Assembly (NCBI GenBank): GCA_900468805.1
Contig: UEIF01000013.1
Location: 60,278 to 124,277, forward strand
Length of the DNA stretch: 64,000 bases
Direction: 5' to 3'
DNA from: Hyphomicrobiales bacterium
GTDB lineage: Bacteria; Pseudomonadota; Alphaproteobacteria; Rhizobiales; Rhizobiaceae
Position numbers and translations under genes: made by a program. Shown here piece by piece: positions 26,666 to 36,068 of this stretch. Each line of letters starts with the position of its first letter. The stretch's first letter is position 1. The notes under the pieces are model-generated. The model saw only the letters and a list, made by a program, of their open reading frames with translations. It ran no database searches and was not told the DNA's origin.

Positions 26666-27544
26666 ATGTCTACTGTCGAAAAATCGGGAAGCTTCAAACT
26701 CGGCGACCGCACGGTGAAGCGGCTCGGCTATGGCGCCATGCAGCTTGCCGGCAAGGGCGTCTTCGGGCCGCCGCGGGATCGTGACGAAGCCATCGCCGTT
26801 CTGCGCGAAGCGGTGGAAAGCGGCGTCAACCATATCGACACCAGCGATTTCTACGGTCCCCACGTCACCAACCAGATCATAAGGGAAGCGCTGCATCCCT
26901 ACAAGGACGATCTCGTCATCGTCACCAAGGTCGGCGCGCTGCGCGGGGCCGACGCCTCCTGGAACCCCGCCTTCTCGAAGGAAGAGCTGACCGCGGCTAT
27001 CCACAGCAACCTGAAAAACCTCGGCCTCGATGTCATCGAGGTGGTGAACCTGCGCGCCATGTTCGATGTACACGGCCCGGCCGAAGGCTCGCTGGAAGCG
27101 CCGCTCACGGTTCTGGCTGAATTGCAGCAGCAGGGCCTGATCAAGCATATCGGCCTGTCGAATGTCACCGCAAAACAGGTGGATGACGGCCGCAAGATCA
27201 CCGGGATCGTTGGAGTCCAGAACCAGTACAATCTCGCCAACCGCGGCGACGATGCGCTGATCGACAAGCTTGCCGCTGAGGGAACCGCCTACGTACCCTT
27301 CTTCCCGCTCGGCGGCTTCTCGCCGCTGCAATCCTCGACGCTCTCTGAGGTCGCAAGCCGCCTCAACGCCACGCCGCTGCAGGTAGCGCTTGCCTGGCTC
27401 CTGAAGCGTGCGCCCAACATCCTGCTAATTCCCGGCACCTCCTCGCGCGGGCATCTCAGAGAGAACCTCGCTGTCGCAGACATCGACTTGCAGGCCGACG
27501 TGATGGCCGAACTCGATGGCATTGCCGCGACGTCAGGCGTCTGA
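26666..27544 (+). CDS. Aldo/keto reductase
   Basis: This 292-residue TIM-barrel oxidoreductase uses NADPH to reduce aldehydes or ketones. Family features are seen in order: VKRLGYGAMQLAGKG, NHIDTSDFYGPHVTNQIIRE (active-site Asp and Tyr), DLVIVTKVG (Lys), KHIGLSNVTAKQVDD and PGTSSRGHLRENL (cofactor phosphate-binding). The His of the classical tetrad falls in NLRAMFDVHG, where the usual HR/HxxD pattern differs (NLR), as in the YdbC-like subgroup. It is divergent from a LysR gene, a very common pairing. Substrate unknown. Confidence 0.9.
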   Translation: MSTVEKSGSFKLGDRTVKRLGYGAMQLAGKGVFGPPRDRDEAIAVLREAVESGVNHIDTSDFYGPHVTNQIIREALHPYKDDLVIVTKVGALRGADASWNPAFSKEELTAAIHSNLKNLGLDVIEVVNLRAMFDVHGPAEGSLEAPLTVLAELQQQGLIKHIGLSNVTAKQVDDGRKITGIVGVQNQYNLANRGDDALIDKLAAEGTAYVPFFPLGGFSPLQSSTLSEVASRLNATPLQVALAWLLKRAPNILLIPGTSSRGHLRENLAVADIDLQADVMAELDGIAATSGV

Positions 27545-27803
27545 CTCAACGCAAGGCAAACGGAGCGCGGCGGATCGCCGTCGCGCCCCGACGCCGCCTT
27601 ACAGCGCCTCCCCAGATTGACGAATCGCGCCGGCATCGACATCTTCTGGCTCAGGCGTGGCCTGCGCCCAACCTCCAGCGATCCTCCCCGGCAGGATCTC
27701 TTAAGCGGAGGCAAAGGGACTTCCGTCTCGGGTTCGCTAACCTAGGTCCGATCGCTCGGGCGTGGTGGCCGGGGAACATGCGTCCGTGACGGAAAGGCCT
27801 ACA

Positions 27804-28808
27804 ATGACCCATAACGGAAATCTCAAACGCAGGGTACGCGCCCGCGCCGCGAAAACCGGCGAATCCTACACCTCTGCTCTCAGCCATATCAGCAAACCGA
27901 AAACAGAGCCGCAACCGGATGAGCCCGCCGGCAAATTCCTGCGGCTGGCAGTCGCCCAGACCTCGGTCTGCCTCGACCCGCGCGATGCCGCAGCATTCCG
28001 TGCAAATGGTGCAGAAATGCGCCACCTGATGCGCCAGGCGAGCGAGGCCGGCGCCCGACTTCTCCACTTCCCGGAGGGGACGATCTGCTTTCCCCACAAG
28101 CGTATCCTCTCCGAAATCGGCCCGGCAGAAATCGGCGCTGCCGATTGGAGCCGCTACCAATGGGAGGTTCTGCGCGAGGAGCTTGAAGAGACGAGAAAGC
28201 TTGCGAGGAAACTAAGACTCTGGACGGTCTTCGGTGCACCCCATCGGCTGACCCCGCCGCACCGGCCGCATAACAGCCTCTATGTCATCTCCGACCGGGG
28301 CGAACTGGTGACACGTTATGACGAGCGCCTGCTCTCCCACACCAAGATTTCCTTCATGTATTCGCCAGGCAAGATCCCCGTCACCTTCGAGGTGGACGGC
28401 ATCCGCTTCGGCTGCGCCGCCGGCATGGAAACGCATTACCCTGAGATCTTCATCGAATATGAAAGGCTCGATGTGGATTGCGTGCTCTTCTCCACATCGG
28501 GAGAAACACCCTCCGCAGCACCTCCCTTTGCCGCCGAAGTGCTGGGCCTTGCCGCCAGCAACACCTATTGGGTGAGCTACGCCGCCCACGCGCCGCAAAG
28601 CGCGATCGCTCCCTGCGGCATCGCCGCCCCCAATGGCCAATGGGCAGCCCTCTGCCCAACGGACGGCACGCCCGGCATCGCCTTTGCCGACATTGCCACC
28701 AATCCAGCCAACCCCGCCCGCCCCTGGCGACGCACCGCCCGCGGCGATCTCTACCGGCTGCACCAGATCGAGGGGGATCCGAGAAGCGACAGCCGCGAAG
28801 CCTTCTGA
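27804..28808 (+). CDS. Nitrilase-superfamily (carbon-nitrogen hydrolase-like) protein lacking the usual catalytic Cys
   Basis: This 334-residue protein has a short basic N-terminus RRVRARAAKTGESYTSAL, a motif seen as an add-on in several bacterial proteins, and then a nitrilase-like domain (FLRLAVAQTSVCLDP, LLHFPEGTICFPH with the first Glu, RFGCAAGMETHYPEIF). In active nitrilases the last motif reads C-Y-D-x-R-F-P-E; here the Cys position aligns with Gly, and the only nearby Cys is three residues earlier. Activity is therefore uncertain. The ATG at 27804 is preferred to 27762 because the basic motif then starts near residue 7. It is a single gene on +. Confidence 0.75.
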   Translation: MTHNGNLKRRVRARAAKTGESYTSALSHISKPKTEPQPDEPAGKFLRLAVAQTSVCLDPRDAAAFRANGAEMRHLMRQASEAGARLLHFPEGTICFPHKRILSEIGPAEIGAADWSRYQWEVLREELEETRKLARKLRLWTVFGAPHRLTPPHRPHNSLYVISDRGELVTRYDERLLSHTKISFMYSPGKIPVTFEVDGIRFGCAAGMETHYPEIFIEYERLDVDCVLFSTSGETPSAAPPFAAEVLGLAASNTYWVSYAAHAPQSAIAPCGIAAPNGQWAALCPTDGTPGIAFADIATNPANPARPWRRTARGDLYRLHQIEGDPRSDSREAF

Positions 28809-29220
28809 AGCCACAAACAGACTGGCGGACACTCAGTCCGCCAGCTTTAAATCACCTAACATATTGTATTTAATACGATTTTCGGCCACGGTAAATCCTA
28901 ATCCTAAATATCCCTGTCAACTAAAGTCAGACCTAGTACTGCCACAATCTTTTCCCCAAATAGTTGTCGAAACACACAGACCCGACCATTGGGGGTGACG
29001 TCTTGGAGTGCTTTCTGAACGAACTCGCTTTATACGCGGTGCGAGCGCTGTGCGAGACGCTCATCGAGCTGGCTTGGGCGCATTGGCGCAAAAAGCGACG
29101 TGAGCGCAAGCATGCAGTCGACATGCAAGCTTTCAGAGCCGGTAATGGCATCCAACAGCGGCAGGTTCGTAGCGGAACTGATCCGGTCGGCTTGGCCGAC
29201 CGACCAGACCATTCGCAGCA
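28809..29220. other. Gap between nitrilase-like gene and gp16-like gene, one weak ORF
   Basis: The first 150 bases are AT-rich and hold nothing recognisable. From 29003 an open frame on + could start at TTG behind GGGGGTGACG and would encode LECFLNELALYAVRALCETL and a basic stretch (WRKKRRERK), overlapping the 3' end of the gp16-like gene at 29284. It has no known family and may be chance. No terminator or att-like repeat was found. Confidence 0.35.
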
Positions 29221-32200
29221 TCAGTCGCGCACTGCCCGTTTCGCTTCCGGCACCAGCATCCCGTCAATCAACCACCGCCAGTAAGGCAGGCTCGCGAACG
29301 GCATCAGCCGGTGGGCCGTGGCAATGTCGCCTTCCGTCATGCCGGGCGCATTGCCTGTGACCGCGCCCTTCGCATTGGCGAGTCCTAGGCCGCCGGCGGC
29401 GGAGTGGCTCGCCGGCGCTTTCTGGCTGGCGTCAGGGAAGAGCGCCAATGCGCCGGCATAGACGCCAGGGACACCCATTTTTTCGAGCGCGTTGTTGATT
29501 TCGAAGCCGACAGCGAAGATGCCGGAGCGGTCGAGCCCTTCCATTGCCCAGGTGCCGGGATCGTCGGGAAGCTCGCCGCCCGTTTCCAACTGCTTCAGAG
29601 CGTAGAGGAAAGCGCCAATCGTCGTCAGGCAGACGATACCGCCGACGAGGCGGGTCTTGTCTTCCGGCAGGCCGCGGATCAGCACGCGTTGATTGGCGGC
29701 GATAGTAAGGGATCTGAACCGCAGGAGGGCATGGCCGAGAGGCGTCGATGCAAAGAGCGGCACGTTGTCCGCACCCTTGGTGACGAGGATGGAATCGGCG
29801 TCCTTGTTGATCGCGGCGCGGAAGGCGCGGCGGGTAATTGCGGCTTTCGCATCGTCGCCCCAGGCTTGCGTGTTGGCGACCTTGACCCCATGGAGCGTTT
29901 CGCCGTGGCTGACGAACAAGTGGCCGAGGTCTTCGGCGCCCTGCATGCCGATGCCGAGGGCGCCCATATAGGCGCGCTCTTCGGCCGGCAGGGAGGCAAA
30001 GCCACTTTGCGCGGCCTTCTCGGCATTTGCCAGAATGCGGTTCTGGATGAGGCGCGAAGCGAGCGTCTTTTGAAAATCGTCCCAATGCGTGAGGCCGCTC
30101 ATGAGCCGCACGCCGGTGGTCATGTTGCCGAGGAAGCGTTCGAACACGCGGCCGTCAGCATAGGGATCGGTGATTCCGGCAAGCGAGGCCATGCGGGATG
30201 CGAGGATTTTCTCGCCGATGGCGCCGGCAAGCGCGGCTTCCGTCCCGCCGAGCCCGGCCGCCTGCACTCCGCGCAGCATCGGTCCGATTCCGTCCCTGAT
30301 ATGGGCAGAGATGCCATGCACCATTGCCGGGCGCACGGCATCGGCAACCGCGCCGATCTGCAACCCGCCCATCGCCCGCATGTAATTGAAGGTACCGGCG
30401 CCGGCCAGGATACGCACCCAGTTCGTGTCTCGGATTTCCGGATGGCCATTGCCGCGCAACATCTCGCGCGCCGCCTGCAGGTCGGCCATATCGGCGCGCT
30501 CTTGCAGATCGAGACGCTTCAGCGCAGCCGGATCGTCGCCCGCCCCGGCGCGCAGTTCGGCATAATCCAACCGCACCAGCTCGAAGGCCTCTTTCATGTC
30601 AGGCGATCCGAAACGCTCGGCAAGGTCGATATCAGCGACCATGACGCGGGCATAGCGACGGCCGATGAGATCGGCGTCGTCTTCGAGAAACTTTTCGACG
30701 AGCGCGTCGGGAATTTCGAAGCTGCGTTCCTTCAGCGGGCCGCTTGCGGCAAGGGTGAAATTCTCCGGCTGGAAGCCATCGGCCGCCCGGCCGGTCAGCC
30801 TGTCGTGGATATCATCGACGATGCCTTCGACATAATCGGCCCGGTCGGCATCGTCCAAGAATTCGAACGTGCCGTGCGAGGCATGGTCGGCAATCCGGCT
30901 ATCGACCTTGCCGATCCTGGCGAGATCGCTGACAAGGCCGCGATCGGGGTCGGCGGCATCCATGTCGCGGGCGATGCTGCCGGCGACGTATTGGAAGCCC
31001 GCCTCGAACTGCTCGAGCGCTTCGTCGGGCAGATGCCTGATGATGCCGCCGGCGAGATCGGCAAGGCCGGCCCCGTGACCAGCCATGCGCCCGACCATGC
31101 CGGATTCTAGATCGGCTTTTTCGCTTTCCAGGCTCGAAAGCGTCTTTTCCTTTCCGGCCGCCTCGCGCGCCATTGCGACGGAAACCTGCCCGTCCAAATA
31201 GGCGCGCAGGATGGTCTTGAATTCCTGCTTGTCGGCTTCGATCGCCTGAGGATTCCATAGGCGCGAGAAATAGGATTCGGCGGTGGCGGCATCGACGTCT
31301 TTTGGCAGCAGACCGCTATCGATCGCCCGCTTCTTCAGGGGCTCGATGACATAGGAGCGCCAGGCGCCCGCGGCTTGCGCGACGCCTTCGATATCGCTTT
31401 TGTCGCCGCGGCGCATGGTGCGCCCGACCTCTTGATAAAACTGCTTTTCGGTCAGCGACAGCCCCGCCTTGCGCGCTTTCGTATAGGCGGAGCGCTGGGC
31501 CGCGACGGCCTGCGAAACGGGCCCGCGGGTGAATTCGTGCATGGTCGTCCCGGCGGCGATATCGCCCTCGCCCGCCATAGTCTTCGTCAGGTAGACGGGG
31601 TTTTCCATCATCTGCGAACCGATCTGGCGCGCGGAGGCGGAAGGGCTGTGCAGCGTGCGCAGGAGCGGATTGAGCTTTGCCGTGTCTCTGGCAACGTCTG
31701 ACGCCGCGGGCCTGGCAATGGAGAGATCGGCGGATGTTTCCGGCCGCGTGCCTGCGTCATCGGCGGACGACGGAACGGAAAAGCCCATCATTTCTGCATG
31801 AAGCGTGTTCGTGCCGGCATCGAATCCCGGCGCTTTGGCGGCGTCGAAGGCGCGCGCGGCGGCGGCGTGTTCAAGGCGCGTCATGAGAAAGGCGCGGCGG
31901 CCGCCCATCACGCTCCTAAAAAGTGCCGAGCCACCGATGTGCTTCAACGACTCGTCGACCGTGCGCAATTCCTGGCTGGCGTGCAAGCCCGCCTCCTGCG
32001 CGGCCTTGGAGGCAGCGCCAGCGGCCCCTGCACGCAGCGCGGATCGGATGATGGAATAGCCCTTGCCGACCTTCACCGGCGCGGTGGCCGGAATAAGAGA
32101 GGTCACATCGAGGAAGGCCGCCGCGAGATTCATGGCCTGCCCGAACAGTCCGGCCCGCTCCAGAACCTCGCGGTCCCTGTTCTCCTGATCGATATCCGCC

Positions 32201-32523
32201 TTCACCGCATCCATCGCCTTCTTGTTGAAGACATCGAGGAAATGATCGCCGTATTCTTCGTAGCCTTTCAGGTTCTCCGGATCGAAGGGACGAAAATCAT
32301 GGTCGATATCGTAATAGCCTCCCGTCGCCTTTTCGTAGAGCTTGTTCGACGTGACGGTCGAGCCAATAAGATTGCTCTTTCGCAATGCTGCGAAGGCCGT
32401 CGTGAAGGCCGTCGTAATGACATCGGGACGTGGGGCGGGAGCCGGCGCGCCCACCTGCTGCTGGAGGAGATAATCGGATTCCAGGGGTGTCTCGGGGCTC
32501 GCCCGGCTTTCATCGAATGGCAT
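29221..32523 (-). CDS. Large internal virion protein (gp16-like)
   Basis: This 1100-residue protein is the largest in the window. It has the style of T7 gp16-type ejection proteins: a polar N-terminus, FRPFDPENLKGYEEYGDHF, an Ala-rich hydrophobic region around AAAFLDVTSLIPATAPVKVG, long charged helices, and near the C-terminus a segment with NNALEKMGVPGVYAGALALF and FASLPYWRWLIDG. In T7, gp16 forms the inner-membrane part of the DNA ejection channel. No transglycosylase motif is seen at the N-terminus, unlike T7 itself. It follows the second gp15-like gene after only three bases, the order expected for a podovirus, but the pair is inverted relative to 8575-14819. Confidence 0.75.
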   Translation of the reverse strand: MPFDESRASPETPLESDYLLQQQVGAPAPAPRPDVITTAFTTAFAALRKSNLIGSTVTSNKLYEKATGGYYDIDHDFRPFDPENLKGYEEYGDHFLDVFNKKAMDAVKADIDQENRDREVLERAGLFGQAMNLAAAFLDVTSLIPATAPVKVGKGYSIIRSALRAGAAGAASKAAQEAGLHASQELRTVDESLKHIGGSALFRSVMGGRRAFLMTRLEHAAAARAFDAAKAPGFDAGTNTLHAEMMGFSVPSSADDAGTRPETSADLSIARPAASDVARDTAKLNPLLRTLHSPSASARQIGSQMMENPVYLTKTMAGEGDIAAGTTMHEFTRGPVSQAVAAQRSAYTKARKAGLSLTEKQFYQEVGRTMRRGDKSDIEGVAQAAGAWRSYVIEPLKKRAIDSGLLPKDVDAATAESYFSRLWNPQAIEADKQEFKTILRAYLDGQVSVAMAREAAGKEKTLSSLESEKADLESGMVGRMAGHGAGLADLAGGIIRHLPDEALEQFEAGFQYVAGSIARDMDAADPDRGLVSDLARIGKVDSRIADHASHGTFEFLDDADRADYVEGIVDDIHDRLTGRAADGFQPENFTLAASGPLKERSFEIPDALVEKFLEDDADLIGRRYARVMVADIDLAERFGSPDMKEAFELVRLDYAELRAGAGDDPAALKRLDLQERADMADLQAAREMLRGNGHPEIRDTNWVRILAGAGTFNYMRAMGGLQIGAVADAVRPAMVHGISAHIRDGIGPMLRGVQAAGLGGTEAALAGAIGEKILASRMASLAGITDPYADGRVFERFLGNMTTGVRLMSGLTHWDDFQKTLASRLIQNRILANAEKAAQSGFASLPAEERAYMGALGIGMQGAEDLGHLFVSHGETLHGVKVANTQAWGDDAKAAITRRAFRAAINKDADSILVTKGADNVPLFASTPLGHALLRFRSLTIAANQRVLIRGLPEDKTRLVGGIVCLTTIGAFLYALKQLETGGELPDDPGTWAMEGLDRSGIFAVGFEINNALEKMGVPGVYAGALALFPDASQKAPASHSAAGGLGLANAKGAVTGNAPGMTEGDIATAHRLMPFASLPYWRWLIDGMLVPEAKRAVRD

Positions 32524-32526
32524 GGA

Positions 32527-35364
32527 TCAATTCTTTCTTTTCGTTTTTGGCAGCACGCCGGGCAGATCGCGGAATGTTGGTGCAGGATCGGGGGATGACG
32601 GCGCGGGTTTGGGAGGCAGCAACCGTGGGTCCATCATCGACTGCGGCAAGGAAAGCTGCCAGGCGAGGACCTTTTCGCGGTCGCGCCCGAATTCGGTGTG
32701 CTGCAAATTCTCCAGACGCTCAGCCTCCTGCTCGGCGTGCTTTTTGACGAGCGCTGCTTTCCTGGCGGCTGCAATCTCCTCGGGGGTCGGCGGGGTCGCA
32801 AAGAACGGTTTGCGGTAGTGCTGCAAAACGCCGTCCTTGTCCCTGTAGTAGATCTGGTAATGAGGCGCGATGCCGGCGGCTATGTCGTTTTCCGTGTCCT
32901 GGTCCGCATCGAGGAAGGCCTCGTCATGTGTGACGCCATCGTCGGCAAGAGCCTTGTTCAACTGCTCCCCGATATAGCCGTGGGAACCGTCCCAGTCGGC
33001 CGGATAGGTCTTTTCCGGCGGCAAATGGGTGACGACTTTTGGCCCGTCCATCGTGAATTCCGACGTGCCGTAACGGCGCTTGATACGATCATTCGCAAGC
33101 GTCGTACCCGCATCGATATCGCCGCCGGCGTCGAAAATGCTTTCCGTCAGAATGTCCTTGTAGTCGCTGACGATCGCAGCCGACTGCCGCGGATTGCTCC
33201 CGAGGCTCGGCGCAAAGCTGAACCAGCCTTCGTCATAGATGCCGCTCACCTTTCCTTCTGTCGCAAGACGGTCGATCGCATCTTTCATCTGTTTCGTGTC
33301 CATCAGCGCCGAGCGCTGGCGCACCTTGTCGCGGTCTTTGCGATCGATGATGCGCCGGGCGGCAATGGCGGGCGTCAGGCCCACATCATCGACGTAATGC
33401 GAATAGAGGGCCACGTCGTCGGCAAGTTCGGCCCCGCCCGTCATCCAGCCGAGTGCGCCGGGAGAGGCGATCGAAATCCGGCTGGCAAGATCGAGCGCGT
33501 CAACCGTGCCATCGAGATCGCGGTTCGCGAGAGCCATACGCAAGCTGCTGCCGACCGCAGTCGGCACCGCGCCGGTCTGGCGGATCTGGTTGAGCAGCAG
33601 CGGCTCGAGCTGCGCAGGCGCGGCGGGCAATGAAATCGCCTCCCAGACGTCATCGTTGGCCTTGCGGCCGTTTTCGCTATAGGGAGCGATGACGAGCTTG
33701 CCAGCATGGAACGCCTCGACATTGGTGCGCGTTTCGAGCGCTTCCCGGTTCTTCTCGTCAAGGGTGTTGATTAGCATAACCTTGTCGCCGACATCGATGA
33801 GGGTATCGGCATGGATATCGCGCGTCGTCAGCGACGTATCGCCATTGTCGATGCGCTGGCGGTAAGCCTCGGCCTGCGCCACCTGGGCGGCTTTCTCCCG
33901 CGATGCCTGCTGCAGTGCGGCGGCCCGCGCGCCATCGGCGGCACTCTGGCGGATCTCATCGGCATAGGCCGGCGGCAGGCCGCTCAGGACGCTTTCCATC
34001 GCCTGCGAGAATTGCGGCCCGGCGGCTTGCGGCATGGTTGCTTCGGGGTTGGCCGTCGTGGTGAAGGCGCCCGCAGCAGCCCCCGCCGCCGCAGAAACAG
34101 CTAGAGGTGCCGACCTTGCCGCCCCCATGCGCTTGGAAAATTCCGTATCGGAAATCTTCAGCAAGCCTTCCCAGGTCGTCTTCAGGCCGGCGCGGATGGC
34201 AGCATAATTGCCGTCCTGGATATCGCGCGCCAGATCGCGGCCGGTATTCGTGCGGTAATCGGCCTGGGCCAGCCAGGCGGCGGCGCGGTCCTGCGAGGCC
34301 GGCGAAAAATCCGTCAGCCCCAGCGCCGCTGCGGCCCGCTCCCAGGTTCCCTTGACGAACTGGTAGCGTCCGGTCGCCGTCGTCGTGCCGCCGGCGCCGA
34401 TAAGGCCGGGATGGGCGGCATAATCCCGGATGCGCTGGCCGCCATTCATCATGTCGTAAGCCGGCGATTCCGTGCCTGAAATGACGGAAAGCAGCGCATA
34501 TTGATTGTGGCTCAGGCCTCGGGCCGCAAACTGCCCCGGTGCCGGATTGGAGGCGTTGACATGCGCCGCATCGGCGCTCGCGGCCTTCTTCAGGCCGGGT
34601 TTCAGCCTGTCGAGCAGGACCATGTGATCCTGCGGCGCGATATCGGCACCGTGATCGGTCGCATATTTCGCGGCCCTGACCGTGTCGCTCTCGGCAATGC
34701 GCAGGGCAGATTGCAGGCGCACGTTGCTGAGATAGGTCGCCCGCTCCAGCAGCCGGCGCTCCTCGCCCCAGCCTTCCTTGGCGCCGCGAGCATCGAGCTC
34801 CTGCAGGCCGCGGCCGACGAAGCCATTCCACCTGGTCTCATCGTCGGGCGTCTGGATTGCCTGGCGCGAGAAGTTTTCCGCCGCTGCCGTGTGTTCCTGC
34901 AGTAGCCATTTCTTCGTCTCGTCGGCTTTCTTGACCATGCCGGAGCGCAGCGCGTCGGTTTCGTAGGCGGCAACCTGCTTGTTGAAGAGGCCCGTTTGCG
35001 CCGGCGACATCTTCGCGACGATATCGCGCTTCAGCCCCTGGACGCTCTTCTGGTAGGCGTCGAACCCTTCGACCGCCTGCCGCCCCTGCGTATTGGCATA
35101 GCCGGTATCGGGGTCGTAAAGCAGTTTGTCTTTTGCCTGCAGCCACTGATTGGCGCCATCGCTGACGACGGCCTCATCGCGCATCTGCTGCACACGCTGC
35201 ACCGCTTCGGCCGCGACATCGATGCCACCAGCAACGGACTGCAGCCCTTTGCCGATCGCCGAGCCGAAGGCATCGGCCGTCGCACCGCCAACGAGCGTTT
35301 CGGTATATTCGGGCCGCAGTGCAACGCGGTCCTGATTTTCTTGATAGAGGGGAACCTTGACCAA
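32527..35364 (-). CDS. Second gp15-like internal virion protein with GH104-type muramidase domain
   Basis: This 945-residue protein is a paralogue of the one at 12291-14819: it also starts VPxYQxxQ, then VALRPEYTE and AFGSAIGKGLQ. Residues about 285-415 hold a lysozyme domain of the lambda-R/GH104 style (LLSVISGTESPAYDMMNGG with probable catalytic Glu299, TTTATGRYQFVKGTWERAA, DFSPASQDRAAAWLAQ). Thus this copy seems to carry an active glycan hydrolase where the other carries a degenerate peptidase-like domain. The rest is helical, with a C-terminal Asp-rich DADQDTEND stretch. It starts the inverted pair with the gp16-like gene. Confidence 0.8.
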   Translation of the reverse strand: MVKVPLYQENQDRVALRPEYTETLVGGATADAFGSAIGKGLQSVAGGIDVAAEAVQRVQQMRDEAVVSDGANQWLQAKDKLLYDPDTGYANTQGRQAVEGFDAYQKSVQGLKRDIVAKMSPAQTGLFNKQVAAYETDALRSGMVKKADETKKWLLQEHTAAAENFSRQAIQTPDDETRWNGFVGRGLQELDARGAKEGWGEERRLLERATYLSNVRLQSALRIAESDTVRAAKYATDHGADIAPQDHMVLLDRLKPGLKKAASADAAHVNASNPAPGQFAARGLSHNQYALLSVISGTESPAYDMMNGGQRIRDYAAHPGLIGAGGTTTATGRYQFVKGTWERAAAALGLTDFSPASQDRAAAWLAQADYRTNTGRDLARDIQDGNYAAIRAGLKTTWEGLLKISDTEFSKRMGAARSAPLAVSAAAGAAAGAFTTTANPEATMPQAAGPQFSQAMESVLSGLPPAYADEIRQSAADGARAAALQQASREKAAQVAQAEAYRQRIDNGDTSLTTRDIHADTLIDVGDKVMLINTLDEKNREALETRTNVEAFHAGKLVIAPYSENGRKANDDVWEAISLPAAPAQLEPLLLNQIRQTGAVPTAVGSSLRMALANRDLDGTVDALDLASRISIASPGALGWMTGGAELADDVALYSHYVDDVGLTPAIAARRIIDRKDRDKVRQRSALMDTKQMKDAIDRLATEGKVSGIYDEGWFSFAPSLGSNPRQSAAIVSDYKDILTESIFDAGGDIDAGTTLANDRIKRRYGTSEFTMDGPKVVTHLPPEKTYPADWDGSHGYIGEQLNKALADDGVTHDEAFLDADQDTENDIAAGIAPHYQIYYRDKDGVLQHYRKPFFATPPTPEEIAAARKAALVKKHAEQEAERLENLQHTEFGRDREKVLAWQLSLPQSMMDPRLLPPKPAPSSPDPAPTFRDLPGVLPKTKRKN

Positions 35365-35664
35365 ATCCGCGGCCTTTCTTCGTCGTATTGCTGATCACAA
35401 CGAACATCGGCAGGAAAGGTTGAGTCCGAGACAGACGACCGGAGAAAGCCAGGTCTCATCGAAGCCCGAGAACTCCTGGCTGCATAGACTGAAGGCAGGA
35501 GGACTTCTCCACTCCTTCTGGAAAGGTCAGGTCTTTGGATGTCAGGTAATTTCCTCCTGGGTGAATGCCGGCCCCGACCGATTCGGCCAGCGCGCGCCGT
35601 CAACCGCGATTTTCGCTGTCAACCGTTCGCACCCTATCCATGACGCCAAACGAGGAATGGCATC
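35365..35664. other. Divergent promoter region between gp15-like gene and lysis genes
   Basis: This 300-base gap lies between the inverted virion pair (-) and the lysis module (+). It must hold the promoters of both. I see no convincing gene, tRNA or att repeat; ribosome sites lie at its edges (CGAGGAA before 35665). Confidence 0.5.
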
Positions 35665-35916
35665 ATGGATGAGACCACCCGCAACGAGCTCGATAAACTC
35701 CACGGCAGGATCAACGATTTGAAGGAGCGCGTCGTCTCGCTGGAAGCGCAGCAGCCGCATATCAATGCCGCGCTGCTGCGCATCGAAGGCAGCGTCGAAA
35801 AGCTCGCAAACCGCATCGGCAAGGCGTTCTGGGCGGTCGTCGCCATCGTGCTGACGCCGCTCGCCGGGCTGTTGATCAAGGCGATCGCCTCCGGCGCGCT
35901 CGCCCGCTTTCTCTAA
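35665..35916 (+). CDS. Small coiled-coil membrane protein (XhlA/DUF1515-like)
   Basis: This 83-residue protein has a polar coiled-coil half (ETTRNELDKLHGRINDLKER, then VSLEAQQPHINAALLRIEGS) and one membrane helix at the end (AFWAVVAIVLTPLAGLLIKA). This matches XhlA/DUF1515-type phage proteins that assist lysis. A good ribosome site CGAGGAA precedes the ATG. It is the first of three small membrane genes on +, although a repeat separates it from the next two. Confidence 0.65.
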   Translation: MDETTRNELDKLHGRINDLKERVVSLEAQQPHINAALLRIEGSVEKLANRIGKAFWAVVAIVLTPLAGLLIKAIASGALARFL

Positions 35917-35960
35917 GCAATTCCAGCAAAAGTGCGTAGCGGTTTTGTGCACGGAATTGC
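35917..35960. repeat. Rhizobial-type palindromic intergenic repeat
   Basis: GCAATTCC (35917-35924) and GGAATTGC (35953-35960) form perfect arms, with inner CAAAAG and GGTTTTG also pairing. The text that follows (GGAAAACAAAGAGATGGAGC, to about 35995) continues a motif I recall as repeated between genes in Rhizobium and Agrobacterium chromosomes. Its presence inside the lysis module is evidence of long residence in a rhizobial genome. Identity is from memory. Confidence 0.6.
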
Positions 35961-36068
35961 GGGAAAACAAAGAGATGGAGCATTTCCCTGATTCAAATTC
36001 TCTGAGTTCACCCCGACAACCCTTCCCAAACCATCCTGCCGCCATCCACCATCATTAGGGCAGCAGAC

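Noticed and set aside
28964..29284. 106-codon frame in the gap before the gp16-like gene
   Set aside because: Weak start, overlap with the gp16-like gene and no family; listed only as a weak possibility in the gap entry.
29404..31110. 568-codon open frame on the plus strand opposite the gp16-like gene
   Set aside because: Composition is that of an antisense shadow; the minus frame is longer, continuous and coupled to the gp15-like gene.
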